DNA of 64,000 nt from Endozoicomonas_A sp049275935 (GCF_049275935.1 NZ_CP184830.1:6262001-6326000); one strand, 5' to 3'. Shown: positions 34,303-43,718, numbered from the stretch's first letter. Notes: generated from the letters alone by a model not told the origin. Made by a program: numbers and translations.

Positions 34303-37300
34303 AGAGAGGTCAGAGCGCCCCTGGCCAGTAGCTTTACAATCACTGCATTCAGCGTAACTAATGGATTGACACCAAAAGAAACGCCAAGGTTTGGCTGGTT
34401 ATCCCGTGTAACAAAACCAACACCGGGGACCAGCTCACGAGGTTCCAATGTACAATAATCAAAGATATTGGTCGTTTCTGGACAGTCTGGGTAGGTCGAT
34501 TTCGGTATAACGTTATGTTTGATATCGTTAACGAATCTGGCGTCATGACTACACCAGTAGACAATCTCTCTAACAGCCTGGGACAGCAACCCATCTTCGT
34601 CCATGGCCTGAACCGTGCACTCTTCTGTGAATCGGGGAAACGCCTTGTGAAACAGGGTAGCCAGCATTACCTTTATTTTATGCTCATGATTGAGTGTGGA
34701 CTCTCTATTGCCAGAGTCGAACTGTTTTTGAAAACAGAGAGCATATTGCAATACCAGCCCCTGGGCATTTTTTGCCAGTTCAGAAAAGGCCACCTTGGCC
34801 CGATCCTCTGATTTTTCAAAATCAAGAAATTTCTGACACCTGCTGGAGAAAAAATAATCTTCACCCAGCTCATGCATACTTTTCGTATCACCGGAGTCCC
34901 GCATGCCTACGGGACCCACGTTGGGATGTTCTGAGGCTTTTTTCCACTGGAGCATCCTCCCCTCGCTAGAGGCATTCACATAAGACGAAAGCACATGGTG
35001 CTTTCGGTTCGTCACAGAATCATGATCTGCCGCTGTTACCGCAGGAGCATATAATCCGCAACTGAATAAAACGCCGCAATCGTGTGCATACTTATAGAGT
35101 CCCTCGAAAATCTGATCCGCCTTTGTTACTGGATCAAGAACATAAGGGTATAAATGATAAGGCGCATCTTTGGTTGATTTCAGATGTAGACAATAACCTG
35201 ACTTGTCATCAATGTAGCGACACTTTTCCTCCAGTTTGGTCTTTATGGTGGGAGGTATTAATGTCGTCAGACCAGTCTGCACATTTTCCCAGCGATATCT
35301 GCCGACCACATCGGGAATTGAACTTTTCAAGCCATGCTGGCTGGCTATGGTTGCCATCAGGCTGATTTTATTACCCTCTTTTGCCAGTTCTTCAGGCTTT
35401 TCCGTATCACTGAGAAATTTCAGATAATCCCAGTCACCGTCCGTTCGCTGAATGACGAGCGTACGCCCATACACCTCGATAGACTTGCCTATTAACGATG
35501 TTATCGGAGGGGGCGCTGTCCATTGCTGTGGATTGTCCAGTTTTTGCCAATCATGTTCAAACTGATTTCCCTGTGGCTGATAATCTTTATCCAGTGATAA
35601 CAACAACTGCCAAATGTTAGGACTTCCCATAGTATTGAGGGGATGAACAGATCTGCAAAACAGGGTTTCCCGCTGCTTTGCGCAATCAGGATTGTTTAAC
35701 CAGTTATTTAGAACATAAATTCGATGGCCTGGAGGGGCAAGCCGTAGAAATGATTCAATGAAGTTAAAATGTAAGTTAGTGACACGATTGCTATATGTTT
35801 CAAGTTGATCACATAATGCCGGTGATGTTGTCGAATCCTCATTACCCGGGTCCGGCCACAAGTCCGGTCGGTAACTTTTCAGTCTGGTTGTAAAGGGTGC
35901 CTCTTTCTCACGGTATTTCGATTCCCCCCGTACCCATGACAAACCATCCATCAAAAGCCAGTCCATGAATTTCTTGAAATCATCGGAACGGGCCAGACCA
36001 TTGCAGCATTTAACCTGGCTGATTAAGATGTTCCATGTCTCACTATAGCGGGCATCTTCCTGTAAAAGACCTGCACTGTTTGTCAAAGTAGCATCACTCA
36101 TTCCCTTAAAAATTTTTGCTGCCCACAGGCTTACATCTCCCGGAACCAATGCTGCTCCATGCTTCGGCGCTAAACCATTTTTCGATTCATAACTCCCCTC
36201 CTGACAAATCGACAATTGATCCATGACAAGATGAATAAACGACAGTGATTTTTTATCTAAAAGCCAGTGTTCCTGGTGCAGATATAGCCCGAATTTATTG
36301 GGCAAGGACCATAAAAACGGAGCTATTCGATTCACTGTATTGGCAAACAGTCGTTCATTCGTCAGACCCGCCTCTTTAGCCATAAGAAAAGGAGAATTTT
36401 CAAGATTAACCGAGGCTTTTTTAAACGCCTGCCTGGAGACGGTAATACCCATTTCAGTCAATAGTTCGGAGCATTGGTGCAGTCCTCCCAAAAGTGCAAT
36501 CATTGCAATCATCTGCTGCTCATCCTGATAAAATGATCCAATAAGATTACAGACTTCTTCCTTTGCTTCTTTTTGTGATTGTTGAGCCATGGCTTCAAGA
36601 ACAAATACCATTATTATGCTTTTACTGTATCTTTCCATCCTGTGACAATTGGTAATGCGGTGATTTTCGAAACTATGCCTATTAAGGTCTTTAATCATGC
36701 CTCTGGCATTACATTTACGACGAAGGTAGTTAAAAAAAATCATTAACCTTCTAAATGAAACCGTTGGTATTGATTGTGCGATTGCCTGCTGAAATAATTC
36801 ATCTTTAATGTATCTGGAAGTTAAAATCTCCTCGGAAAGAACGTCAAAGCGAGGATCAGCATCAGCAAAAATACCCTTGACAAATAACAGATCTGGAAAG
36901 TCTGGCTTGCAGTTATCTACCAGCTTTCTCATCGTGTCAAAAGGGAGGTATACAGTAGACTCAGGATCAAGATCAATACAGCCAGCTTTTTTTTCGATAG
37001 GAACCCCTTGTTCAATAATATAGGTGAGCACTTTCAGATTGTCTTTTTCGACCCCCGACCAAATAGCGATATCCCGTACTATTTTTTTAATTTTATCCGC
37101 TATTTTTTTTCTTGATTGAGCATCATTTATAGTTTCAAATTCTTTCCCTATGTAGCTGCAAGTACCCGTATCAATATATTCCTTAATCTCTTTTTTCAGC
37201 TCATTGACTTCATCCATTAAACTGATACCGACATGTAATTTATCAAATTGTTGGACAAGTTTCTCTAATTCTTCTTTTACACATTGTTCGTTAACATTTT

Positions 37301-37655
37301 CTGAAGTAAGTAATTCCAGCAACTTTTTTTGCTTTACCTGACCATGGCCAGAACCGGGTGCTACTTTGTGGTTGTCTTCTGCCCCACCTTCTATACCGAT
37401 GGTTTTCGGGCTGCAAGGCTTGGGATGACTGATATTACAGTCGGTAAGATTAAACGAGCTGTCAATGCGTTGAAATCCGGTTCCAGATACTCCGGTGTTG
37501 CCAGATACAACATTGCCAGGATTGAAGAGTCTCTCGTTGCCTTCAGTGGATCTTACTGAGAGCGATTTATAATTCCCTATTCCTTCACTATCAATGGCTT
37601 TGGAAATTAGGCCAGATCCGGTCATGGTATTGGTATTTTTGCCTGTTACATCCAT
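34299..37655 (-). CDS. large protein of unknown function, tandem paralogue 3
   Basis: A 1118-residue member of the same family and the most diverged copy (perhaps 75-80% identical to the others). Divergence is greatest in the N-terminal 250 residues and around 480-620; the C-terminal 400 residues are close to invariant (GRTLVIQRTDGDWDYLKFLS; YHLYPYVLDPVTKADQIFEG). It is the first gene of the tandem set in transcription direction. A divergent yghU-like gene starts 196 bp away. No signal peptide or membrane segment. Confidence 0.8.
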   Translation of the reverse strand: MDVTGKNTNTMTGSGLISKAIDSEGIGNYKSLSVRSTEGNERLFNPGNVVSGNTGVSGTGFQRIDSSFNLTDCNISHPKPCSPKTIGIEGGAEDNHKVAPGSGHGQVKQKKLLELLTSENVNEQCVKEELEKLVQQFDKLHVGISLMDEVNELKKEIKEYIDTGTCSYIGKEFETINDAQSRKKIADKIKKIVRDIAIWSGVEKDNLKVLTYIIEQGVPIEKKAGCIDLDPESTVYLPFDTMRKLVDNCKPDFPDLLFVKGIFADADPRFDVLSEEILTSRYIKDELFQQAIAQSIPTVSFRRLMIFFNYLRRKCNARGMIKDLNRHSFENHRITNCHRMERYSKSIIMVFVLEAMAQQSQKEAKEEVCNLIGSFYQDEQQMIAMIALLGGLHQCSELLTEMGITVSRQAFKKASVNLENSPFLMAKEAGLTNERLFANTVNRIAPFLWSLPNKFGLYLHQEHWLLDKKSLSFIHLVMDQLSICQEGSYESKNGLAPKHGAALVPGDVSLWAAKIFKGMSDATLTNSAGLLQEDARYSETWNILISQVKCCNGLARSDDFKKFMDWLLMDGLSWVRGESKYREKEAPFTTRLKSYRPDLWPDPGNEDSTTSPALCDQLETYSNRVTNLHFNFIESFLRLAPPGHRIYVLNNWLNNPDCAKQRETLFCRSVHPLNTMGSPNIWQLLLSLDKDYQPQGNQFEHDWQKLDNPQQWTAPPPITSLIGKSIEVYGRTLVIQRTDGDWDYLKFLSDTEKPEELAKEGNKISLMATIASQHGLKSSIPDVVGRYRWENVQTGLTTLIPPTIKTKLEEKCRYIDDKSGYCLHLKSTKDAPYHLYPYVLDPVTKADQIFEGLYKYAHDCGVLFSCGLYAPAVTAADHDSVTNRKHHVLSSYVNASSEGRMLQWKKASEHPNVGPVGMRDSGDTKSMHELGEDYFFSSRCQKFLDFEKSEDRAKVAFSELAKNAQGLVLQYALCFQKQFDSGNRESTLNHEHKIKVMLATLFHKAFPRFTEECTVQAMDEDGLLSQAVREIVYWCSHDARFVNDIKHNVIPKSTYPDCPETTNIFDYCTLEPRELVPGVGFVTRDNQPNLGVSFGVNPLVTLNAVIVKLLARGALTSL

Positions 37656-37664
37656 ATATGCGCA

Positions 37665-37758
37665 CCCTTATCAAAATGTCATTTTTACCTTTTGACAATG
37701 AGAACGAAAAAAAATTCCAATTCCCGGGCAGCAACCGACAAATTGCGGTATAACCCCT
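37665..37758 (-). promoter_or_regulatory. conserved upstream block of paralogue 3
   Basis: Third copy of the upstream block. Between it and the yghU start lies a further 90 bp that must contain the divergent promoter of that gene. Confidence 0.45.
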
Positions 37759-37851
37759 GCTCACTCTGTGAAATAGCCTTATCCGCTGCACTGTCTGTTC
37801 AAGAAAAGCATTCAAAGCTAGTATGGGTCCACTAATCTGAGGATTTAGAAC

Positions 37852-38691
37852 ATGAGCGAACAAGACAAATACACCCCTCCGGCGGTCTGGACCTGGGACG
37901 ATGAATCCGGCGGTCAATTTGCCAATATCAATCGTCCGGTATCTGGTAAAACACACGATAAAGAACTGCCCAGGGGAGAGCATCGTTTCCAGCTTTACTC
38001 ACTAGCCACTCCCAACGGAGTAAAAGTCACCATCATGTTCGAAGAGTTGTTAGAGAAAGGCATTGATAAAGCCGAATATAATGCTTATCCAATCAAGATC
38101 ATGGAAGGGGAGCAATTCGGTAGCGGGTTTGTCGATATCAACCCCAATTCGAAGATTCCGGCATTGATCGATAACAGTGGCGAGAAGCCGGTTCGTATTT
38201 TTGAATCCGGTGCCATTCTGGTTCACCTGGCAGAAAAGTTTGGCGAATTTTTGCCGCAAAAAGAGGGTCGTGCAGAAATCATGTCCTGGTTATTCTGGCA
38301 GATGGGCAGTGCACCCTTTTTAGGTGGAGGCTTTGGCCATTTTTATACCTATGCACCCGAGAAATTTGAATACCCGATTAATCGTTACACCATGGAAGTA
38401 AAACGCCAGCTGGATGTACTGGATAAGCAACTGGCGAAAAACAATTATATCGCAGGCAATGAATACTCCATCGCCGATATCGCTATCTGGCCCTGGTACG
38501 GTGCTTTGGTCTTGGGTCAGCTGTACAACGCGGCAGAGTTTTTGAGCGTGGACTCTTATAAAAACGTTAAACGCTGGGCAGAACAGATGGCTTCACGACC
38601 CGCAGTTAAACGCGGCAAGATGGTCAACAGAACCTGGGGAGAACCCGAGGAACAGTTGCCTGAACGACATGATAAGACTGACTTCAAATAA
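37852..38691 (+). CDS. yghU: glutathione S-transferase family protein, YghU type
   Basis: A 279-residue enzyme matching the YghU/Nu-class glutathione transferases, which act as glutathione-dependent disulfide-bond reductases in the cytoplasm. N-terminal extension (residues 1-45) includes the PRGEHRFQLYSLATPNGVKV segment; the thioredoxin-like domain has NPNSKIPALID and the ESGAILVHLAEKFG motif that binds the gamma-glutamyl moiety; the C-terminal helical domain has YSIADIAIWPWYG. Full length. Start chosen at the ATG preceded by GAGGATTTAGAAC. Nothing suggests functional linkage to the large paralogues. Confidence 0.92.
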   Translation: MSEQDKYTPPAVWTWDDESGGQFANINRPVSGKTHDKELPRGEHRFQLYSLATPNGVKVTIMFEELLEKGIDKAEYNAYPIKIMEGEQFGSGFVDINPNSKIPALIDNSGEKPVRIFESGAILVHLAEKFGEFLPQKEGRAEIMSWLFWQMGSAPFLGGGFGHFYTYAPEKFEYPINRYTMEVKRQLDVLDKQLAKNNYIAGNEYSIADIAIWPWYGALVLGQLYNAAEFLSVDSYKNVKRWAEQMASRPAVKRGKMVNRTWGEPEEQLPERHDKTDFK

Positions 38692-38838
38692 TTGAGAGCT
38701 GTTTGTAATTAATAAATTCAGCAAGTTGAGGCCGGTCTTATAATTTTCACTCTCTTAGTCCCAAATGCACTCTCAGACAGGAGCTTGGATACGGGCCAAA
38801 AGATAGAGAAGATATGGGGGGGTAAAAAGTGCAGTCAA

Positions 38839-38941
38839 AGATTCTGCTTCAGGTGGATATGACCTGTGGCATGACAAAGTCAGTCCTGCGCACGACAGAC
38901 CTACAATGCGTCGCTCTGAAGTGGGAGCTGAAGCAGAATCT
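38839..38941. repeat. 103-bp inverted-repeat element
   Basis: AGATTCTGCTTCAG at 38839 and its exact complement CTGAAGCAGAATCT at 38928 are 75 bp apart, in the gene-free stretch 38692-38990. It could be a small non-autonomous element or a structured RNA. No other copy is seen in the window. Confidence 0.5.
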
Positions 38942-38990
38942 ATGTAGCATGATAATTTACCTGTAAGGTAGTGGCTAAACTTTTGTATCA

Positions 38991-39320
38991 CTAGCCCATT
39001 TTCAAGACACCTTCTTTGTCCAATGTGGCAAATGATTTTATGATCGCTTCATTTTCTAAAAGAATGGCTTCTATAACAGCCAGTTTTGCATTTCCTGTTG
39101 TCAGATAAACCAATTTTGGTGGATGGCCATACTGAATTGCATAGCGAAGAAAATCTTTGTCTTTGGTGACAATGGTTAACTGCTGTTTTTTTGCATAACA
39201 CCAGATTTCAATATCAGGTGAGTTATCCAGCTTTGAATCCAAAACATGCAAGCTTCCGGGGTATGTATCATTGATTCTGGCAACAAGTTTTGGTGAAAGG
39301 GTTTCATCCAACAATAGCAT
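38991..39320 (-). CDS. DUF5615 PIN-like toxin
   Basis: A 109-residue protein of the DUF5615 family, PIN-like nucleases. It has the N-terminal LLLDETLSPKLVARIN, the acidic DIEIW near residue 37 and TIVTKDKDFLRYAIQYG near residues 48-64 with the conserved aspartates expected for metal-dependent RNA cleavage. The start codon overlaps the stop of the DUF433 gene by one base, so the two are co-translated. The pair is a standard type II toxin-antitoxin arrangement with the antitoxin first. Confidence 0.88.
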   Translation of the reverse strand: MLLLDETLSPKLVARINDTYPGSLHVLDSKLDNSPDIEIWCYAKKQQLTIVTKDKDFLRYAIQYGHPPKLVYLTTGNAKLAVIEAILLENEAIIKSFATLDKEGVLKMG

Positions 39321-39541
39321 CAGGCGGCACCAGATAGTTGATTGGCTGCGTAGAGCAATGCAGCCTTAATATGTTCAGCCAGAAGATTAGGGTGTTCATC
39401 AAGTATTTCTGCTTGCGTCATACCACTTGCCAGCATTTCCAGTATGTCTGTAACCGTTATTCGGGTCCCTTTTATACAAGGTTTTCCAAAACGTTTTGCC
39501 TGATCAACTTCAATATGCTTTAAATAATCTTCTTTAATCAT
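39320..39541 (-). CDS. DUF433 antitoxin
   Basis: A 73-residue DUF433 protein: FGKPCIKGTRITVTDILEML followed by ASGMTQAEILDEHPNL. The fold is a winged/helix-turn-helix type, and these proteins neutralise DUF5615 toxins and probably repress their own operon. ATG at 39541 has GGGAG upstream on the minus strand. It lies 110 bp from the left end of the IS1182 element, which may have disrupted the upstream control region. Confidence 0.88.
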   Translation of the reverse strand: MIKEDYLKHIEVDQAKRFGKPCIKGTRITVTDILEMLASGMTQAEILDEHPNLLAEHIKAALLYAANQLSGAA

Positions 39542-39714
39542 AATTCACTCCCGAATAAGCCCGTAAACATTCTACAACGGGCCAGTAGCGTGTATTTCCT
39601 CTATATATTTAAAACACAATTCTGCACATCTACACAGCCTCAACATTCTAGGAGCCTGACCGAGAATAGGCTTATCTGTTATGATAAGCCTTAAACCAAC
39701 TCTGATTATGCCAA

Positions 39715-41232
39715 ATGTCACCACCACCAAAGTTTAAGGACAGTCCTGTTGAGTTTGATCAGCATCTGCTGTTCCCAACCAACGTTTTCGATTTGCTTCC
39801 CAAAGATCATGATTGTTTTATTTATGAAAGCATTTTTCAGAACATTAATACGTCTGAAGTCGAAAAAAAATATCACCACCTTGGTCAGCACGCATACCCT
39901 CCAAAGCTCATTGTCGCTATTCTGATCTACGCATACAGCCATGGTGTTTTCAGTTCCCGTGAGATTGAGCGACGGTGTCGACAAGACTTGGCGTTCATGT
40001 ATATCTCACAAATGAACTGCCCGAATTTCAGGGTTCTTGGTGACTTTCGTAAGGATAATCTGTCGTTTTTCCATGACTGCTTCAAACAGTCAGTCAAACT
40101 GGCCATTGAACTCAAAATGGCATCACTGGGTCATATCAGCCTGGACGGCTCCAAGTTCAAAGCCAACAGCTCAAAACACAAGGCCATGAGCTACGGGAGG
40201 CTCAAAGCGAAAGAGGCAGAACTCAGTGCCGAAGTGGATGAGCTGATCAAAAAAGCCAGTCAGTGTGATCAGGAAGAAGATGACGCCTACAAAGCAACCA
40301 ATGGTTACAGCATTCCTGAAGACCTCCAGTTTAAAGAAGAGCGCCTGAAAAAAATCAAAGAGGCCAAGAAAGCACTTGAAGAACGTGAAAAAGCTTTAAA
40401 TCCAGACAAACCAATAGACGACAAAAAGCAGATCAGTTTTGCAGATCACGATGCCCGCGTGATGAGCAAGAAGGGGTATTGTGAGTACAGCTACAATGCT
40501 CAAATTACAGTTGATTCCGATAACCAGATCATTGTTGGCCAGCATGTCAGCCAACACGCCAACGATGTACAGGAAGTGGAGCCGGCGCTGAGGGCATTAT
40601 CAGGAGCCACTGATGGCGCGGCTGTAGATAAGTGGAGTATGGATAATGGTTACTTTTCAGGGTCAAACTTACATACAGTCGAGCGACATGAGATTGATGC
40701 CTATATCGCAACCGACAAGGCGGAGAAGCCTGCCGCTGACGACCTTGAAAGCTCTGACAGGAAGTTTGTCAAAGCGGATTTTGCGTATGATTCCGAAGCT
40801 GATGTATTTATCTGTCCGGCAGGGGAAAAGCTGGTAACGAACCCGGCCAGCAAAAGCAAAAGAAAAAGCTACCGGGCAAACAAGACGGTATGCAGGGAAT
40901 GCCCTTATCGTCGGAATTGCAGTGATTCAAAGAAAGAGGCTGGCAGGGTTATCCGTACCGATAAGTTTGAAAAAGCACGTCAGGCTATGAATAAGAAAAT
41001 GGAGACAGCCGGTGCGAAAGCCATATATGAGCGTCGTAAAGTTATTGCGGAGCCACCATTTGGACAGATAAAAGAATCTGGTTTCCGAGGGTTCAGTCTC
41101 CGCGGCAAAGAAAAAGTTTCAGCGGAATTTTCACTGGTATGCACTGCGCATAATATCAAAAAATTTGTAAAAGCGGCTTCCACGAGGTCAATCCGTCTTG
41201 AAGATTTGAAAGAGGCTAAAAAGGCAGCATAG
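39715..41232 (+). CDS. IS1182-family transposase
   Basis: A complete 505-residue DDE transposase. The N-terminal domain contains HHLGQHAYPPKLIVAILIYA; the first catalytic aspartate is in HISLDGSKFKANSSKH near residue 144; SMDNGYFSG near residue 303 carries the second; the C-terminal CRECPYRRNC and PFGQIKESGFRGFSLRG segment contain the final acidic residue region. A charged coiled-coil insert (about residues 160-235) separates the first two parts, typical of the family. The frame is intact. Mobility of the element is doubtful because its right terminal repeat is interrupted. Confidence 0.93.
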   Translation: MSPPPKFKDSPVEFDQHLLFPTNVFDLLPKDHDCFIYESIFQNINTSEVEKKYHHLGQHAYPPKLIVAILIYAYSHGVFSSREIERRCRQDLAFMYISQMNCPNFRVLGDFRKDNLSFFHDCFKQSVKLAIELKMASLGHISLDGSKFKANSSKHKAMSYGRLKAKEAELSAEVDELIKKASQCDQEEDDAYKATNGYSIPEDLQFKEERLKKIKEAKKALEEREKALNPDKPIDDKKQISFADHDARVMSKKGYCEYSYNAQITVDSDNQIIVGQHVSQHANDVQEVEPALRALSGATDGAAVDKWSMDNGYFSGSNLHTVERHEIDAYIATDKAEKPAADDLESSDRKFVKADFAYDSEADVFICPAGEKLVTNPASKSKRKSYRANKTVCRECPYRRNCSDSKKEAGRVIRTDKFEKARQAMNKKMETAGAKAIYERRKVIAEPPFGQIKESGFRGFSLRGKEKVSAEFSLVCTAHNIKKFVKAASTRSIRLEDLKEAKKAA

Positions 41233-41440
41233 AGGCTGTGAGAAGGCATAAATATGCAAAAATGAGCAAAATCCCACTAATAATTGGATATTTTTTGCTC
41301 ATTTTAAGATTTGGGAAAACTTCTGTTGGTCTGGTTGCGCTATTCTCGGTCTAATGGGATGGTCCGCCCCTCCTAAACGGCTTCAAATGAGCCAAAATGG
41401 AGTTAACCATTTAAACAGGATTAACCGGAGCGAACCACCC

Positions 41441-42454
41441 ATGACTATTTCAGTACTTGGTATCGATATTGGCAAGAACAACTTTCACCTGTTTGGTGTT
41501 GATGACCAGGGTAGCAAAGTCATCAGAAAGAAGTTGTCCAGGAAGAACCTTCTGGAGTACGTGGCAAATCTGGAGCCATGCATTATCGCTATGGAAGCTT
41601 GTGGTGGTGCTCACTATTTGGCTCGGTTATTCAAGAACTATGGGCATACTGTCAAGCTGATTTCACCTCAATTTGTCAAGCCTTATGTCAAGACCAACAA
41701 AAATGACTACAACGATGCTGAAGCGATTGCAGAAGCAGCTTCACGGCCCAGCATGCGTTTTGTACCTGTTAAAACGTCAGAGCAGCAGGCCTGGCAACTT
41801 CTGCACCGCTATCGTCAACAAGCGGTTGATCAGAGAACTGCCCTGGTTAACCAGATCCGGGGGTCACTATTGGAAGAAGGTATTGTGGTTGCCCAGGGTA
41901 TTGGTAAAGTTCGTGCACAGCTTCCACGAATTCTGGAAGATGCTGAAAATGGACTCCATTCGCTGACTCGTGAGCTGCTACATGGTTTATCAGAAGAGTT
42001 GGCCAGTCTTGACAAGCGTATTCAACAGTATGACCAGAAAATTCAGGAGCTGGCTGAAAACGACGACGAATGTCGTCGAATGATGACTATGCCGGGTATC
42101 GGAGCCATCACTGCCACAGCATTGAAGGCAGCCGTTGGTGATGCGACGTATTTTAAATCTGGTCGACACCTTGCCGCATGGTTGGGATTAGTTCCAAGAC
42201 AGCATTCCACAGGCGGTAAGTCAGTCCTGCTGGGCATCAGTAAACGGGGTGATAAATACCTGCGCACATTATTGATACACGGCGCACGTTCGGTACTCCA
42301 CTGCCTCAAAAATAAGGATGACCGCTGTAAAAAATGGGTTAGCCAACTTAATGAGCGCAGCAATCACAACGTTGCCGCCGTTGGTCTGGCTAATAAAATG
42401 GCTCGGATTGTCTGGGTCATCATGACCCGAAATGAAGTTTACAAGGCTGCATAA
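41441..42454 (+). CDS. IS110-family transposase (DEDD recombinase)
   Basis: A 337-residue recombinase. The N-terminal RuvC-like DEDD domain shows GIDIGKNNFHLFG (D), CIIAMEACGGAHYLAR (E) and TNKNDYNDAEAIAEA (D, D); the C-terminal transposase_20 domain shows MMTMPGIGAITATALKAAVG, FKSGRHLAAWLGLVPRQHST and the serine of that region used for strand attack. Start chosen at MTISVLG because AACCGGAG lies upstream; an earlier in-frame ATG at 41354 overlaps the element's end. These enzymes work with an element-encoded bridge RNA to choose target DNA. Confidence 0.93.
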   Translation: MTISVLGIDIGKNNFHLFGVDDQGSKVIRKKLSRKNLLEYVANLEPCIIAMEACGGAHYLARLFKNYGHTVKLISPQFVKPYVKTNKNDYNDAEAIAEAASRPSMRFVPVKTSEQQAWQLLHRYRQQAVDQRTALVNQIRGSLLEEGIVVAQGIGKVRAQLPRILEDAENGLHSLTRELLHGLSEELASLDKRIQQYDQKIQELAENDDECRRMMTMPGIGAITATALKAAVGDATYFKSGRHLAAWLGLVPRQHSTGGKSVLLGISKRGDKYLRTLLIHGARSVLHCLKNKDDRCKKWVSQLNERSNHNVAAVGLANKMARIVWVIMTRNEVYKAA

Positions 42455-42741
42455 TGAGGTAAAGGCGGCAGCGGCAAAGTAAAGCATAAGCTTAATCAAA
42501 GGGGACCCCCCCGCAGATTGCGATGAGCATGTACAGTTGATGGCAAACAGGTAAAAACCGGCAACCTGAAACCTGATAGGAGCCTTGGCCCTTGAGGCCG
42601 TCGGACTGATAAGGCCAGGTTGCGCGGATACCCATCAGGGCCAGAGGGTTAGACCTCATGAATAGGCCGTATATATGATTGCAGTTATCTTTGTTTGCTA
42701 ATTAACAAAACAGGCTCTTGCAAAACGGGGCGGACCATATA
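42455..42741 (+). ncRNA. candidate bridge RNA region of the IS110-type element
   Basis: The long non-coding 3' end is where IS1111-group elements encode their bridge RNA. It holds TAGGAGCCT at 42577-42585, the complement of the target's right half (AGGCTCCTA) and therefore able to pair with it, followed by a GGCCcttgaGGCC hairpin and GTCGGAC. The exact RNA ends and fold cannot be read by eye. Confidence 0.5.
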
Positions 42742-42748
42742 AGGCTCC

Positions 42749-42913
42749 TAGGAGCCTGACCGAGAATAGCGCCCGTAGCGAGGACGGCAGAAAATTGAGG
42801 ATGAAAATTCGGTTTTGTGAGGAGAATAGCGAGCTATTTGACGAACAAAAGCGGATTTACAGACCAATTTGCTGGCGCCGCAGTAGGGCAGTCTATTCTC
42901 GGTCAGGCTCCTA
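42749..42913. mobile_element. 165-bp MITE with IS1182 ends, copy 1
   Basis: Both ends carry the 21-bp IS1182 terminal repeat (TAGGAGCCTGACCGAGAATA...); no coding capacity. Its first two bases (TA) are shared with the end of the IS1182 element, so it abuts it directly, forming AGGCTCCTAGGAGCCT. The inverse copy is at 57785. It was presumably moved by the IS1182 transposase. DNA from 42914 to 43184 holds no gene or signal I can name. Confidence 0.88.
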
Positions 42914-43184
42914 GCAGTAACTTCCAGGGAATTAATTTTCTTGGCGAATATTATGCACCCAGTTTTTTAGCTTGTTCCCATGGTATGGAGGCTACCAAAA
43001 AATCCTGGTTTCCTCGCCTTCAGGCCCTTTGGTTCCAGACCTGGAAACCAGCACTTTGTCTTGAGTTTCGGGGTCCGCTTATCGGGATGTATATACTCCA
43101 GTGCGAAGCATAGGAGCAAGCCAGTGACATATTTTCCACCTCAACCAAACAACCTCAGCTCAAAATATGTTATAAACCTTCACC

Positions 43185-43718
43185 ATGAACACCATCAACA
43201 TCCAATACTACAAATCCCCCGTTGGTGAGCTGATGCTGGGCACCTATGACCAGCAGCTCTGCCTCTGTGACTGGCGCTATCGAAAGAAAAGATTGCAAGT
43301 TGACGCGCGTGTCAGAAATGGGCTCAAAGCAGAGTATGTCGAGCAGGACAACGAAGTGATGGCACTCACCCGACAGCAGTTGGAAGCGTATTTTCGTAAA
43401 GAGCGGAATAGCTTTTCAGTGCCTCTGCTTCTGGTTGGCACTGCCTTTCAAAAGCAGGTTTGGCAAGCTCTTATGGATATTCCCTATGGAGAGACCACCA
43501 CCTATGCCGGACTGGCAGAATCCATGGGAGACAGGAACGCCCTGAGAGCCGTAGCCAATGCCAATGGTGCAAACGGCATTTCAATACTGATTCCCTGCCA
43601 CCGGGTTATTGCCAGCAACGGTGAACTTCAAGGTTATGCCGGCGGTAAACCGGCTAAACAAAAGCTACTTGATCTCGAAGGTGGCTTACCGGATCAACAG
43701 GGTTCACTGTTTGATTAA
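43185..43718 (+). CDS. ogt: methylated-DNA--protein-cysteine methyltransferase
   Basis: A 177-residue Ogt-type DNA repair enzyme that removes the methyl group from O6-methylguanine to its own cysteine. The active-site motif IPCHRV is near residue 144, preceded by the helix-turn-helix region IPYGETTTYAGLAESMG and the NANG-x-N segment (AVANANGANG), and followed by GELQGYAGG, the usual guanine-lid region. Full length. The ATG is preceded by a poor ribosome site; the upstream 270 bp to the MITE have no gene. Cytoplasmic, single-turnover. Confidence 0.93.
   Translation: MNTINIQYYKSPVGELMLGTYDQQLCLCDWRYRKKRLQVDARVRNGLKAEYVEQDNEVMALTRQQLEAYFRKERNSFSVPLLLVGTAFQKQVWQALMDIPYGETTTYAGLAESMGDRNALRAVANANGANGISILIPCHRVIASNGELQGYAGGKPAKQKLLDLEGGLPDQQGSLFD

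Larger units (their letters stand above)
41352..42741 (+). mobile_element. IS110-family (IS1111-type) element
   Basis: Subterminal inverted repeats GGTCCGCCCC (41361-41370) and GGGGCGGACC (42727-42736) lie 5-9 bp inside the ends, a feature of the IS1111 group. It interrupts the right terminal repeat of the IS1182 element exactly between GGTC and AGGC. No target duplication. About 285 bp of non-coding DNA follows the gene. Confidence 0.88.
39649..42750 (+). mobile_element. IS1182-family element interrupted by an IS110-type element
   Basis: Left terminal repeat TAGGAGCCTGACCGAGAATA starts at 39649. The right repeat is split: CTATTCTCGGTC ends at 41351 and AGGCTCCTA resumes at 42742-42750, with the IS110-type element between. 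Rejoined, the two parts are the exact complement of the left repeat. Without the insertion the element is about 1.71 kb. Confidence 0.88.

Noticed and set aside
27553..35427. Repeated small plus-strand frames inside the large paralogues.
   Set aside because: They recur at the same place in each copy only because the underlying genes are paralogous. They lack starts with ribosome sites.
42817..43228. Short frames between the MITE and ogt.
   Set aside because: They start inside the MITE or overlap ogt in another frame and have no recognisable product.
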